From assembly GCA_963710275.1 (NCBI GenBank), contig CAVPZS010000008.1:1488001-1552000 (forward strand): a stretch of DNA of 64,000 bases, written 5' to 3'. Origin of the DNA: Rhodoblastus sp963710275 (lineage in GTDB: Bacteria > Pseudomonadota > Alphaproteobacteria > Rhizobiales > Beijerinckiaceae). The position numbers and the translations under genes are program-made. This document shows, in pieces, positions 38,160 through 45,880 of this stretch. Numbering within the stretch: position 1 is the stretch's first letter; the number at the start of each line of letters is the position of its first letter. Under the pieces are notes generated by a model. It searched no databases and was not told the DNA's origin. It was given only the letters and a program-made list of their open reading frames with translations.

Positions 38160-39420
38160 ATGCCGTCCCTCAGCCCCCTCCTACCGAAGATTTCGCGCGC
38201 GACCAGATTTCTGGCGCCGGCGCTGATGCTGACCGCGCTGGCGGCGCTCCCCGCGCCCGCATCGGCGCAGGGTGGCATCGCCGATTTTTTCGGATCGCTG
38301 TTCGCGCCGCGCCGCGCGCCGCAGCCCAAGCCGATCGAAGTTCGCGCTCCCAGGCGCCACAAGCCTCACCACATCGTAACCACGCCCTCAGGCGGCGCGC
38401 CTGCCGCAGCGAGCGCGCCTGCCGCCGAGGCCAAACCCGCCGCTCCGCCCGCGGATCGTCCCCCGCCGAGCTTCTTCGTGGCCGTGGTCGGCGACAGCGA
38501 GGCGGCCATGCTGGCCCAGGGGCTGACGGAAGCCTTCGCCGACGATCCGCGCGTCGGCGTCATCAACAAGGCGCGCGAGGACACCGGCCTTGTGCGCGAG
38601 GATTTCTACGATTGGCGGCGGGCGGTAAAAGAGCTGCTCGACGGCCCTCAGCATATCGACTTGGCGGTGATCCAGATCGGCATCAACGACAACCAGAAGC
38701 TGCATGACGGCGGCAATGTCCTCGATCCCCTCTCGAAGCCGTTCAACGAGATTTACGCCAGCCGGGTCGCAGGAGATCGCCGCCGCCTTCCGCGACAAGA
38801 ACGTGCCCCTGGTCTGGGTCGGCCTGCCGATCATGCGCAGCGAATCCCTGTCGAACGCCGCGCTGGTGTTCAATGACATCGACCGCCAGTACGGCGGCGC
38901 GGCCGGCGCCCATTTCGTCGACCTGTGGGAGCCTTTCACCGACATCAACTCGGTCTACAAGGCGACCGGCCCGGACGTGAACGGCGCCATCGTGCGGCTG
39001 CGCGCGGCCGATGGCGTGCATTTCAACAAGGTCGGCGCCCGCAAGGCGGCGCATTTCGTCGAACCCGAAATCCGCCATGCGCTGGAGGCGCGGCTGCAGC
39101 CGACGCCGCCCGCGGAAAACGCGCCCGCGCCCGCCCCTGCCGAAGGCGCGCCCGTCGCCGCCCTGCCGCCTGCGGCGGCCCCCTCAACAGCGCCCGCCCC
39201 CGGCGGCGAGGCGCCGCAACCGGCGCCGGAAGCAGCCGCCCCGGAAGCGCCGCCGCCCAAGCCGATCGCGGGCAAGGTCCAGGCTTTGACGGCGCCCGCC
39301 CTTTCGCCGGGCGGCGCCCTGGCCGGCCTCGCCCAGCCCAATCCGCCGCCGCAGACACCGCCCTCCGCCGCGGCGCCGCAGCCGGGCCGCGCCGACGATT
39401 TCAGCTGGCCGTCGAAATAA
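38160..39420 (+). CDS. DUF459 SGNH-fold exported hydrolase (one frameshift)
   Basis: A signal peptide (FLAPALMLTALAALPAPASAQ) is followed by a basic Pro-rich linker. The SGNH blocks are FVAVVGDSEAAMLAQG (block I Ser), IQIGINDNQ (block III Asn) and AADGVHFNKVGARKAA (block V Asp/His). A one-base insertion near 38770 separates EIYASRV from QEIAAAFRDKNVPLVW. The tail is Ala/Pro-rich and ends DDFSWPSK. DUF459 proteins are periplasmic; their substrates are unproven, with acetyl esters on wall polymers as candidates. It is 45 bases downstream of the small protein and four from the convergent MaoC gene end. Confidence 0.88.
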
Positions 39421-39423
39421 AGC

Positions 39424-40419
39424 CTATTCGGCCTCGATGGGCGCGAAGCCCGAGGCATAGAACTCGAACACCGTCTCGCCGTTCTGGTTGACGCCGCAAT
39501 TGCGGTTGCGGATCAGACCAAGGCCGGGTTTTGACGTCGGACGCTTGCTCATGACCTGGGTCGTGAAGGTGATGCGGTCGCCGACCAGCACCGGCTTGCG
39601 CCAGAGCAGTTTCTCGAATCCCGGCGAAAGGCGGTTCGGCAGGTCGGCGTCGCCCGCGATGCGCTGGCGCGCGGCGATCATGTGCTGCATCCAGCAGCAG
39701 CCGGTGTGGAAACCTGCCGCCGACAGGCCGCCGAGCAGATGCGCGTTGGCCGTGTCGTCGTCGAGGTGGAAGGGCAAGGGATCATAGGCCCTGGCGTAGT
39801 CTTTGATGGCCTCGGCGGTGAACAGGGTTTCGCCCAATTCGGCATAGGCGCCGACCCGCACCCTCGCGTAGTCGTCGGGCAGGGCGGCAAGAGGGTCGTC
39901 GAGGCGTTCGGGAAGCACTTGCGCTTGTGACGGGTTGCCCGGCTTCTGCGGCGCCGGCGCAGCTTCAGCCAGCGGTTCGCGGCGGCCGAACAGCATGGAG
40001 CATTTTTGCGCCATGACCTCCTGCCCCGTCTGGTTGCGCAAGGAAATGGCGAATCTGATGATTCCCGCGTCGGGACGAGACCGCAGGTCGACCTTTTCCA
40101 CCGTGGTCATCTCCGCGGAGATCCGGTCGCCGGGGCGCACGGGGGCAAGCCAGCGGTTATCCTCGACGCCCACCCCGGCGATCCCCGTGGTTTCCAGCAG
40201 CCAGTTGTCGACGTTCATCCGCATCAACGCCGAACAGGTGTGCCACCCCGACGCGATCAGGCCGCCGAAGCCCGCGCCCTTCGCCTTTTCGGCGTCGACA
40301 TGGAAGGGTTGCGCGTCAAACGCCGAGGCGAAGGTCACGATCTCTTCCGCGGTGAACTTGTAATCGCCGAACCGCCTGATATCGCCGGGAATGAAATCCT
40401 CGAAAGCCGCCAGACCCAT
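39424..40419 (-). CDS. MaoC-family protein with duplicated hot-dog domain
   Basis: The protein has two MaoC-like hydratase domains, each with the Asp-His signature: FASAFDAQPFHVDAEKA near residue 30 and YARAYDPLPFHLDDDTA near residue 207. Both also have the following helix (GGLIASGWHTCSALMRM; GGLSAAGFHTGCCWMQH). They hydrate enoyl-CoA thioesters, and the two-domain form resembles eukaryotic hydratase 2. The start ATG 40419 is chosen because the longer frame runs into the hairpin-rich leader. Substrate and pathway are not evident from the neighbours. It is divergent from the mtnP region. Confidence 0.9.
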   Translation of the reverse strand: MGLAAFEDFIPGDIRRFGDYKFTAEEIVTFASAFDAQPFHVDAEKAKGAGFGGLIASGWHTCSALMRMNVDNWLLETTGIAGVGVEDNRWLAPVRPGDRISAEMTTVEKVDLRSRPDAGIIRFAISLRNQTGQEVMAQKCSMLFGRREPLAEAAPAPQKPGNPSQAQVLPERLDDPLAALPDDYARVRVGAYAELGETLFTAEAIKDYARAYDPLPFHLDDDTANAHLLGGLSAAGFHTGCCWMQHMIAARQRIAGDADLPNRLSPGFEKLLWRKPVLVGDRITFTTQVMSKRPTSKPGLGLIRNRNCGVNQNGETVFEFYASGFAPIEAE

Positions 40420-40496
40420 TATTGCCCCCAAAACTGCGCCGATGCGTCCGCTTACGCGGAGCTTTCGCGCGCAGCAAGAGAGGAGCCAGCCAAATA

Positions 40497-40675
40497 AGCC
40501 ATGCAAAAATGCATGGCTGATCACGACATAAGACATTTGTCGTAGGAGGATCGTTACGGCATAGAAGGGTCACACCACGAAGCGAGCGGATGATCCTCCC
40601 CATTCCGTTTCGCGTGGCAAAACTTTGCTCCGCTTTGATGCGGGCACAACGGACGCTTCGGCGTCCGTTTTTTTT
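40497..40675 (+). ncRNA. Candidate small RNA with three hairpins and intrinsic terminator
   Basis: Between divergent MaoC and mtnP genes the plus strand holds, in order: a perfect 9-bp hairpin (AGCCATGCA, 40497-40505 and 40510-40518), a 6-bp hairpin (ACGACA/TGTCGT, 40523-40543), a long-range pairing GGAGGATC (40545-40552) with GATCCTCC (40592-40599), and a terminator hairpin ending in eight Ts. GATCCTCCCC could pair with ribosome binding sites, as in some alphaproteobacterial sRNAs. No known RNA family was recognised. It may instead be an attenuating leader for mtnP, whose start lies 112 bases on. No promoter was identified with confidence. Confidence 0.4.
40648..40675 (+). terminator. Rho-independent terminator
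   Basis: AACGGACGC (40648-40656), loop TTCG, and GCGTCCGTT (40661-40669) form a perfect 9-bp stem with a stable tetraloop, running into T8. No plus-strand protein gene ends here, so it ends an upstream RNA or acts as an attenuator. Confidence 0.9.
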
Positions 40676-40690
40676 ATATCAAAAGCGGGT

Positions 40691-40736
40691 TTTTTTGCGC
40701 TGCGCGGGCTTGCTTTTTTGCGCTGCGCGGGCTTGC
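40691..40736 (+). repeat. Exact tandem duplication of 23 bases in the mtnP leader
   Basis: The unit begins TTTTTTGCGCTGCGCGGGCT and ends TGC. It is at 40691-40713 and again at 40714-40736, with no differences. It lies 51 to 96 bases before the mtnP start. Confidence 0.95.
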
Positions 40737-40786
40737 TCCAGGGCGCAGCTTGCGCCAATTTGCGCGCGCACAAGGATTCAAAGACC

Positions 40787-41662
40787 ATGACCAAAGCGCT
40801 TCTCGGCATTATCGGCGGCTCCGGCGTCTACCACCTTCCCGGCCTCGAGGACGTGCGCGAAGAGATCGTGGCCTCGCCCTGGGGCGAGCCTTCCGACGCG
40901 CTGCGCTTTGGCCGCATCAACGGGACCGAGGCGGTCTTCCTGCCGCGGCACGGGCGCGGCCATCGCCTTTCGCCTTCCGGCATCAACTACCGCGCCAATA
41001 TCGACGCGCTGAAGCGCGTCGGCGTCACCGACATCATCTCGGTCTCGGCCTGCGGCTCCTTCCGCGAGGAATTGCCGCCCGGCCGGTTCGTCGCGGTGGA
41101 CCAGTTCGTCGACCGCACGTTCGGGCGGGAAACCTCCTTCTTCGGCAATGGCTGCGTCGCCCATGTCTCGATGGCGCATCCGGTCGCGCCGCTGCTGCAG
41201 CAGCGCATCATCGCCGCCGCCCATGCGGAGGACATCGACATCGTCAAGGGCGGAACCTATGTCTGCATGGAGGGACCGCAATTCTCCTCCCGCGCGGAAT
41301 CGTTAGGCTACAAGGCCGCCGGCTATCACGTGATCGGCATGACCGCCCTGCCCGAGGCCAAGCTCGCCCGCGAGGCGGAAATGTCCTACGCCACGCTCGC
41401 CATGGTCACCGACTACGATTGCTGGCGCGACGATATCGCCGCCGTGGAAGTGCATGACATCCTCGCCGTGGTGAAGTCGAACGCCGAAAAGGCCTCGCGG
41501 CTGCTTGCGCGGCTGCTGCAGGACTTCCCGGCCGAGCATTCGCCCTGCCCGCTTGGCTCCGACCGGGCGCTGGACTACGCTCTGGTCACGGCGCGCGACT
41601 GCTGGGATCCGGAGTTGCTGAAAAAGCTCGACGCGATCATGGCGCGGATGTTGAAGCGCTAG
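40787..41662 (+). CDS. mtnP: S-methyl-5'-thioadenosine phosphorylase
   Basis: It phosphorolyses methylthioadenosine to adenine and methylthioribose-1-phosphate in methionine salvage. ATG 40787 starts MTKALLGIIGGSGVYHLPGL. The PNP/MTAP family motifs are FLPRHGRGHRLSPSGINYRA for phosphate and substrate binding, YVCMEGPQFSSRAESLGYKA, and GMTALPEAKLAREAEMSYAT. It has 291 residues, a normal length. No other methionine-salvage gene is nearby. The stop TAG is the first bases of a dispersed repeat. The sequence upstream of 40787 does not look like coding MTAP sequence. Confidence 0.95.
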   Translation: MTKALLGIIGGSGVYHLPGLEDVREEIVASPWGEPSDALRFGRINGTEAVFLPRHGRGHRLSPSGINYRANIDALKRVGVTDIISVSACGSFREELPPGRFVAVDQFVDRTFGRETSFFGNGCVAHVSMAHPVAPLLQQRIIAAAHAEDIDIVKGGTYVCMEGPQFSSRAESLGYKAAGYHVIGMTALPEAKLAREAEMSYATLAMVTDYDCWRDDIAAVEVHDILAVVKSNAEKASRLLARLLQDFPAEHSPCPLGSDRALDYALVTARDCWDPELLKKLDAIMARMLKR

Positions 41663-41727
41663 AGCCTATCCCGCAAAAGTGGACGCCGGTTTTGCGAAAA
41701 GGATATGCGTTTTCAAAGGAATCTAGA
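41660..41727 (+). repeat. Dispersed intergenic repeat, copy 2, directly after mtnP
   Basis: Starting at the mtnP TAG, the element contains CGCAAAAGTGGACGCCGGTT, TTGCGAAAA and GCGTTTTCAAAGGAATCT. The blocks AAGTGGA-GCCGGTTTT-CGAAAA and GCGTTTTCAA-GGAA-CT match the element that follows the M16 stop near 12034-12093, in the same orientation relative to the upstream gene. Confidence 0.65.
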
Positions 41728-41728
41728 G

Positions 41729-41758
41729 CCCTCCCCGCTTCAAGTGGAGCGGGGAGGG
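41729..41758 (+). terminator. Strong hairpin between mtnP and the AsnC-family gene
   Basis: CCCTCCCCGCT (41729-41739) pairs with AGCGGGGAGGG (41748-41758) over an 8-base loop. It is flanked by direct copies of ATCTAGA (41721-41727, 41759-41765). It has no T tract, so it could be a repeat or a processing signal rather than a terminator. Confidence 0.5.
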
Positions 41759-41803
41759 ATCTAGATACGCGCCGATTTTAAATCCGCTGCGGGGAGAGCA
41801 GGC

Positions 41804-42274
41804 ATGGACGCGATCGACCGCAAGATTCTCGCCTGCTTGCAGGAGGACGCCTCGATCGCCATCGCCGATCTCGCCAAGGCGGTGGGACTGTCGCCGACGC
41901 CCTGCTGGAAGCGGGTGCAAAAGCTCGAAAGCGCGAAAGTCATCCTCGGCCGCGTCGCTCTGGTCGATCCGCAAAAGATCGGCCTCGGCCTGACCGTCTT
42001 CGTCTCGGTCGAGACCGAGGACCATTCGCAGCCCTGGCTGGCGCGCTTCGCCGCCGCCGTCTCCGCCTTTCCCGAGGTGATGGACATTTACCGCATGGCC
42101 GGCGACGTCGATTACCTCTTGCGCGTGGTGGTCCCCGATACGGCCGCCTATGACGCCTTCTACCAGCGTCTCATCGCCGCCGTGCCGCTGAAAAAGGTCA
42201 CCTCGCGCTTCGCCATGGAGCGGGTCAAGTCGACCTCCGCCTACCGAATTCCCGGTATGGAAACAACGAAATAG
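41804..42274 (+). CDS. Lrp/AsnC-family transcriptional regulator
   Basis: The 156-residue protein starts MDAIDRKILACLQEDASIAI, then the helix-turn-helix ADLAKAVGLSPTPCWKRVQK and a C-terminal RAM ligand-binding domain (DIYRMAGDVDYLLRVVVPDT, and the PLKKVTSRFAMERVKSTSAY end). GGGAGAG lies six bases before the ATG. Members sense amino acids and form dimers or octamers. Target genes are not evident; the neighbouring mtnP and the small gene downstream are candidates only by position. Confidence 0.92.
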   Translation: MDAIDRKILACLQEDASIAIADLAKAVGLSPTPCWKRVQKLESAKVILGRVALVDPQKIGLGLTVFVSVETEDHSQPWLARFAAAVSAFPEVMDIYRMAGDVDYLLRVVVPDTAAYDAFYQRLIAAVPLKKVTSRFAMERVKSTSAYRIPGMETTK

Positions 42275-42490
42275 CAGCCAAGCCCAAGGCATAATTTGCG
42301 CTGGGTCAATTCACATTTGCAATCGAAGTGTTAAAAACCGCGCTGGAATGTGCTACGACAATTCATAAGCCGCGTTCAAGCGGCGCAGGCGCCTTTCCCT
42401 TCCTAACCAGAATCGATCGCGCGCCAAGGAAGTTGGCACAGGGGCCGTGCGTAAAGTCTTGCGTCTTGCAGACTACGCGGGAGGAAACAG

Positions 42491-42784
42491 ATGACCACTC
42501 TTCGTTTGGGGGATTCCATCCCTCAGGACTTCATTTCCAGGAACCTGCCGGCGGGTCATGACACGCTTTGGGGCTGGGCGGCCAAGTGGTCGCCGCAGGA
42601 TCTCCCCACCACGCTCGATCCGGCCAAGGCCTTTGCGCTGGAGACCAGTGAATTGCTCGAGAAAAGCGCGGCCGAAGGCTATTCGGTCGTCGATGTCGAA
42701 GCGCCGCTGGCCCTGCGCGCGCTGGGCGCGGAAAAGGTCCCGGCGTTCGACACTCAACTCTTGTTCATGATGTCGCGGAGCTGA
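42491..42784 (+). CDS. Unknown 97-residue soluble protein
   Basis: A strong Shine-Dalgarno (GGGAGGAAACAG) precedes ATG 42491. The sequence opens MTTLRLGDSIPQDFISRNLP, contains GHDTLWGWAAKWSPQDLPTT and ends DTQLLFMMSRS. There is no signal peptide or membrane helix. MTTLRLGDSIP resembles the start of peroxiredoxins, but no Cys follows, so that is not supported. The 216-base leader has an AT-rich segment that may hold the promoter. It converges with the gene at 42791-43152, 6 bases away. Family unknown. Confidence 0.65.
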   Translation: MTTLRLGDSIPQDFISRNLPAGHDTLWGWAAKWSPQDLPTTLDPAKAFALETSELLEKSAAEGYSVVDVEAPLALRALGAEKVPAFDTQLLFMMSRS

Positions 42785-42790
42785 CGCCCC

Positions 42791-43152
42791 TCAATCCCTG
42801 ACCGCATCCAGGCGCAGCCCGGCGATGAAGGGCGCGCGCCATTCCGGCGTGGCGAAGGCCTCGTGCAGCTGGCGTGTGACGCTGATCAGCAACGCTTGCG
42901 ATTCCGCATGCGCGGGACGAAGCCCCGCCACATAGCAGACGGCCTCTTCAAGCCGTCTCGCGCGCAGGAATTTATCGGACGCGTCGTTGCGGATCGCCTT
43001 GTCCGCGGCGCCGAGGAGGCGTCCGAGCAGGGCTGCGACCCTTTCCGGCTGATGGCGCAACAGGGCGCGGCAGGCCCGGAACGAGGGTTTTGCGGAGTCA
43101 ATCGTGGGGGAACGGCCGGCGCGCCGGTCGTGGTATAAACTGCGAGCTTCAT
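42791..43152 (-). CDS. Unknown small helical protein (one frameshift)
   Basis: From ATG 43152 the frame reads MKLAVYTTTGAPAVPP and then derails at a run of five Cs (about 43103-43107 on the coding strand). Adding one C gives TIDSAKPSFRACRALLRHQP and on through LLGRLLGAADKAIRNDASDK to the stop at 42791. The joined protein has about 120 residues and is mostly helical, with no signal or membrane segment and no recognised family. A shorter form from TTG 43060 is the alternative. Two palindromes lie 115-145 bases upstream. Confidence 0.5.
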
Positions 43153-43267
43153 GCTCTGCTCCTGTTTGGCGCCCTCGTCATAAGGGCCGGGTCAAACTAG
43201 GATGCGAATGTAAAAATCGCTTTAAACGGCGCCCAAGGCGCAGATTATCCAAGATTAATTCGAGTAT

Positions 43268-43297
43268 TTACGCGCGTAATGTGATTTACGTACGTAA
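43268..43297. promoter_or_regulatory. Pair of 12-bp palindromes, operator-like
   Basis: TTACGCGCGTAA (43268-43279) and TTACGTACGTAA (43286-43297) are both perfect palindromes sharing TTACG-N2-CGTAA, with centres 18 bases apart. They lie in an AT-richer part of the 302-base gap between 43153 and 43454, upstream of the small minus-strand gene. Two sites in near helical phase suggest a dimeric regulator. The regulator is unknown. Confidence 0.5.
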
Positions 43298-43375
43298 TCT
43301 GTTGCCGAACGCGCTGATAGTAAGGGCGATTGTCGAAAAGCAGCGGTCATCCGCTTCGCCAGGACCGAAACAATT

Positions 43376-43410
43376 CCGCCACGGACTTGCGCCGCGCAAG
43401 TCCGTGGCGG
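43376..43410 (-). terminator. Long perfect inverted repeat downstream of the ABC permease gene
   Basis: CCGCCACGGACTTGC (43376-43390) and GCAAGTCCGTGGCGG (43396-43410) pair over a 5-base loop. On the minus strand the stem lies 45-79 bases past the permease stop and is followed by GGAATTGTTTCGG, a weak U-rich run. It probably ends the ABC transporter transcript. Confidence 0.65.
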
Positions 43411-43454
43411 CGATTTACATGGCGGCGGAAAGCGCCGAAATGGTTAATGGAGTC

Positions 43455-45005
43455 CTACGATGCGCCGAATTGCGGACGGCGGAGCAATCTGGCGCCGCTT
43501 CCGGGGCGCCGCGGCGCGTTGAGCCAGAGCAGGACCAGCGCGCCGGCGGCCGGCGCCAGCGCCATTTCCCATTCGCCAAGGCAGACCAGGAAGGCGGCGA
43601 GCGCCCAGCAGACCGACAGGCCGTGCTCGACCAGCCCGACCAGCTTGTTCTGGGCATGGGTCTTTATCAGGTCGCCGCGACGGTTTTGCAGCGGCTTCCA
43701 GAAGTTCAGGCTGGCGGTCGAGGCGGCGGCCAGCACCGCAAAACCGCAGGTCAGCAAGCCGATCCGCGGGTTGGCGATCGTCACGCCCAGAGCCGGCAGG
43801 GCGAGAAAGAGCGCGACCGGCGCGGCGATGGCTTCGAGCTTGCGCCGCAGCATTTCCGGGCGCGGAACCGGCGCGGTGGCGACGAAGTCGCCGGCGTCCT
43901 CGCTCGACGCCGCGAGAAAGGCGAGCGCCGCGGCAAGCTGCGCGGCGATCGCCACCAGAGCCGGGCAGATCGACAGCGCCAGCGACCCGTTGGAGCCGAG
44001 GGTCTTCCAGATGACCAAGGCCACCGGCAGGGTGTAGAGCGATTGCAGCAGCACCTGCGAAACCAGATAGGGATCGCGCGCCAGCAACCGCCATTCCTTG
44101 CGCCTGAGCGCCCCGGCGCGGTCGCAGCGAAAGCTTTTCTGCGAAGTCTTCCGCGCGGCTGACGCGGGCGCGCCGGCCGCAATCAGCGCGCCATGGGCGA
44201 ACGCCTGCGCCAAGGTGAGAATGGCGAGGCCGAAAACGATGAGGCCGAAGCCGCTCCATGAAAGCAGCGCATCCAAATCCCCGAAGGCCGCGCGGGCCGG
44301 GAGCCACAGCAGCGTTCCGGTGTCGGCCCAGCTTCCCGGGACCGGGTGGGCCAGCGCGGCATGCAGCGCGTCCTTGGTCGCGACGGGGAGGAAATTGAAG
44401 ATTTGCGCGCAAATGACGAACCACGCGCCGACCAGGGTGGCGAGCACCTGGGTCGCCGCGCGGGTGCGCTTCGGCCCCAGCAGGCGGAAAAAGCCAAGCG
44501 TCAGGGCGAGGCTGATGCCGGTCCCCGCCAGCACCAGGGCGGCGAGCGCCGGATAGACGGCAAGCCAGCGCGGACCGCCCTGCAAGGCGGCGGCGTCGAT
44601 CACCGGCAGCAGGAACAGGCCGACGGCGCCAAAGGCCTCGATGGCCACGGCCAGCGCCCGCGACGCCAGGATCTTGTGCGGCGGCAGCGGCGCGGAAAGC
44701 AGGAGGTCGAGGTCGCCGCGCGAATAAAGCGCGCGGGTCGCGCCGGTCAGGCCCTGCGAGATCATCCAGGGCAGGACGATGACCACCCCCGCGCCCAGGA
44801 TCGGCATCGCCTCGTCGCGCGCCGAACGGGCGGCGAGGGCGAGGCCGAACGGCCATGCGAAGACATGCAGGCCGATGAAGATCAGGCCGACCACCAGCAG
44901 CGCCCGCGCCGTGGTTTTCACCCGCAGGAAAGCGCAGGTGCGGCGCCAGGAAATGGTGAGGTCATGGCGCAGCAGCCGCCCGAGCGTCATTGAACGGCCG
45001 CTCAC
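43455..45005 (-). CDS. ABC transporter permease, large, ABC-2-like
   Basis: The 516-residue protein has about twelve hydrophobic segments. The start MTLGRLLRHDLTISWRRTCA and the segment SRGDLDLLLSAPLPPHKILA recur in uncharacterised permeases that work with a single ATPase. The central RRKEWRLLARDPYLVSQVLL is a typical cytoplasmic coupling segment of this group. The substrate is unknown, and export is likely since no binding protein is encoded nearby. Its start overlaps the ATPase stop (ATGA), so the two form one operon of at least two genes. Confidence 0.88.
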   Translation of the reverse strand: MSGRSMTLGRLLRHDLTISWRRTCAFLRVKTTARALLVVGLIFIGLHVFAWPFGLALAARSARDEAMPILGAGVVIVLPWMISQGLTGATRALYSRGDLDLLLSAPLPPHKILASRALAVAIEAFGAVGLFLLPVIDAAALQGGPRWLAVYPALAALVLAGTGISLALTLGFFRLLGPKRTRAATQVLATLVGAWFVICAQIFNFLPVATKDALHAALAHPVPGSWADTGTLLWLPARAAFGDLDALLSWSGFGLIVFGLAILTLAQAFAHGALIAAGAPASAARKTSQKSFRCDRAGALRRKEWRLLARDPYLVSQVLLQSLYTLPVALVIWKTLGSNGSLALSICPALVAIAAQLAAALAFLAASSEDAGDFVATAPVPRPEMLRRKLEAIAAPVALFLALPALGVTIANPRIGLLTCGFAVLAAASTASLNFWKPLQNRRGDLIKTHAQNKLVGLVEHGLSVCWALAAFLVCLGEWEMALAPAAGALVLLWLNAPRRPGSGARLLRRPQFGAS

Positions 45006-45781
45006 GCCGCCTCTCCGCGCGCGGTGAGTTCGAGGAAGACGTCTTCAAGGCTCGCCCCGGCGCCGGCGCCCATGTCGCGCAATTGCGCCAGGTCGCCCTC
45101 GGCGATCAGCTTGCCATGGGCGATGATGCCGATGCGGTCCGCGAGCTTTTCCGCCACTTCGAGGATATGGGTGGTGAGCACGATGGCGACGCCGTTTGCC
45201 GCCTGCTCGGTGAGCATGTCCTTGACCTGCCGGGCGGCGCCGGCGTCGAGCCCGGTCAGGGGCTCATCCAGCATCAGCAGGCGCGGCTCGTGGATCAGCG
45301 CGCCGGCCAGCGCCGTCTTCTGCCGCATGCCCCGCGAGAAACCCTCGCAGCGCTGATGGCGCTGCTCCCAGAGGCCAAGGCGGCGCAACAGCTCTTCGGC
45401 CCGGGCGGAGGCCCGCGTTTCGTCCATGCCCCACAGTCCCGCGACGAATTCGAGATATTCCAGGGGCGCCAGCTTGTCATAGAGCAGCGGCTCGTCGGGC
45501 AGCCAGGCGGTGAGTTGCTTGGCGTGAAGCGCATCGCGCCGCGCGTCGATGCCGCAAATGGAGATTTCGCCGCTGTCGGGCTGCAGGAGCCCTGCGACCA
45601 TGCGCAGGGTCGTGGTCTTGCCTGCGCCATTGGCGCCGAGAAGCGCGTAGAATTCGCCGGGCTTGATCGTCAGGTCGAGGCCGTCCACCGCGGCCTTGCC
45701 GAAACTCTTGCGAAGGGCCCGCAGGCGCAAGGCGTCGGGCGGCGTGACGTCTGGCGGCGCGGCTCGGGACAGAACGGACAT
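45002..45781 (-). CDS. ABC transporter ATP-binding protein
   Basis: From ATG 45781. Walker A is LLGANGAGKTTTLRM, the Q-loop region LTAWLPDEPLLYDKL, the signature FSRGMRQKTALAGALIHEP (a degenerate LSGGQ), Walker B LLMLDEPLTGLD and the H-loop TTHILEVA. This is the CcmA/NatA-type group used with ABC-2 permeases. It is the first gene of the two-gene transporter operon and overlaps the permease by four bases. It is divergent from the TolB-like gene, with 99 bases between the starts. Confidence 0.94.
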   Translation of the reverse strand: MSVLSRAAPPDVTPPDALRLRALRKSFGKAAVDGLDLTIKPGEFYALLGANGAGKTTTLRMVAGLLQPDSGEISICGIDARRDALHAKQLTAWLPDEPLLYDKLAPLEYLEFVAGLWGMDETRASARAEELLRRLGLWEQRHQRCEGFSRGMRQKTALAGALIHEPRLLMLDEPLTGLDAGAARQVKDMLTEQAANGVAIVLTTHILEVAEKLADRIGIIAHGKLIAEGDLAQLRDMGAGAGASLEDVFLELTARGEAA

Positions 45782-45880
45782 GCGGATTTCCCTGCGAACG
45801 GAGGTCCGTGTAATCTTAGACCGGCAGCCTTTTTTTAGGGTTAAATGGGACCTGAAATCGCGGGGGCAAGGAGCTCGATC

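Noticed and set aside
40420..40786. Known riboswitch (SAM-II, SAH or similar) ahead of mtnP
   Set aside because: Hairpins and terminator are present, but none of the conserved riboswitch core sequences was found, so only a generic RNA candidate is reported.
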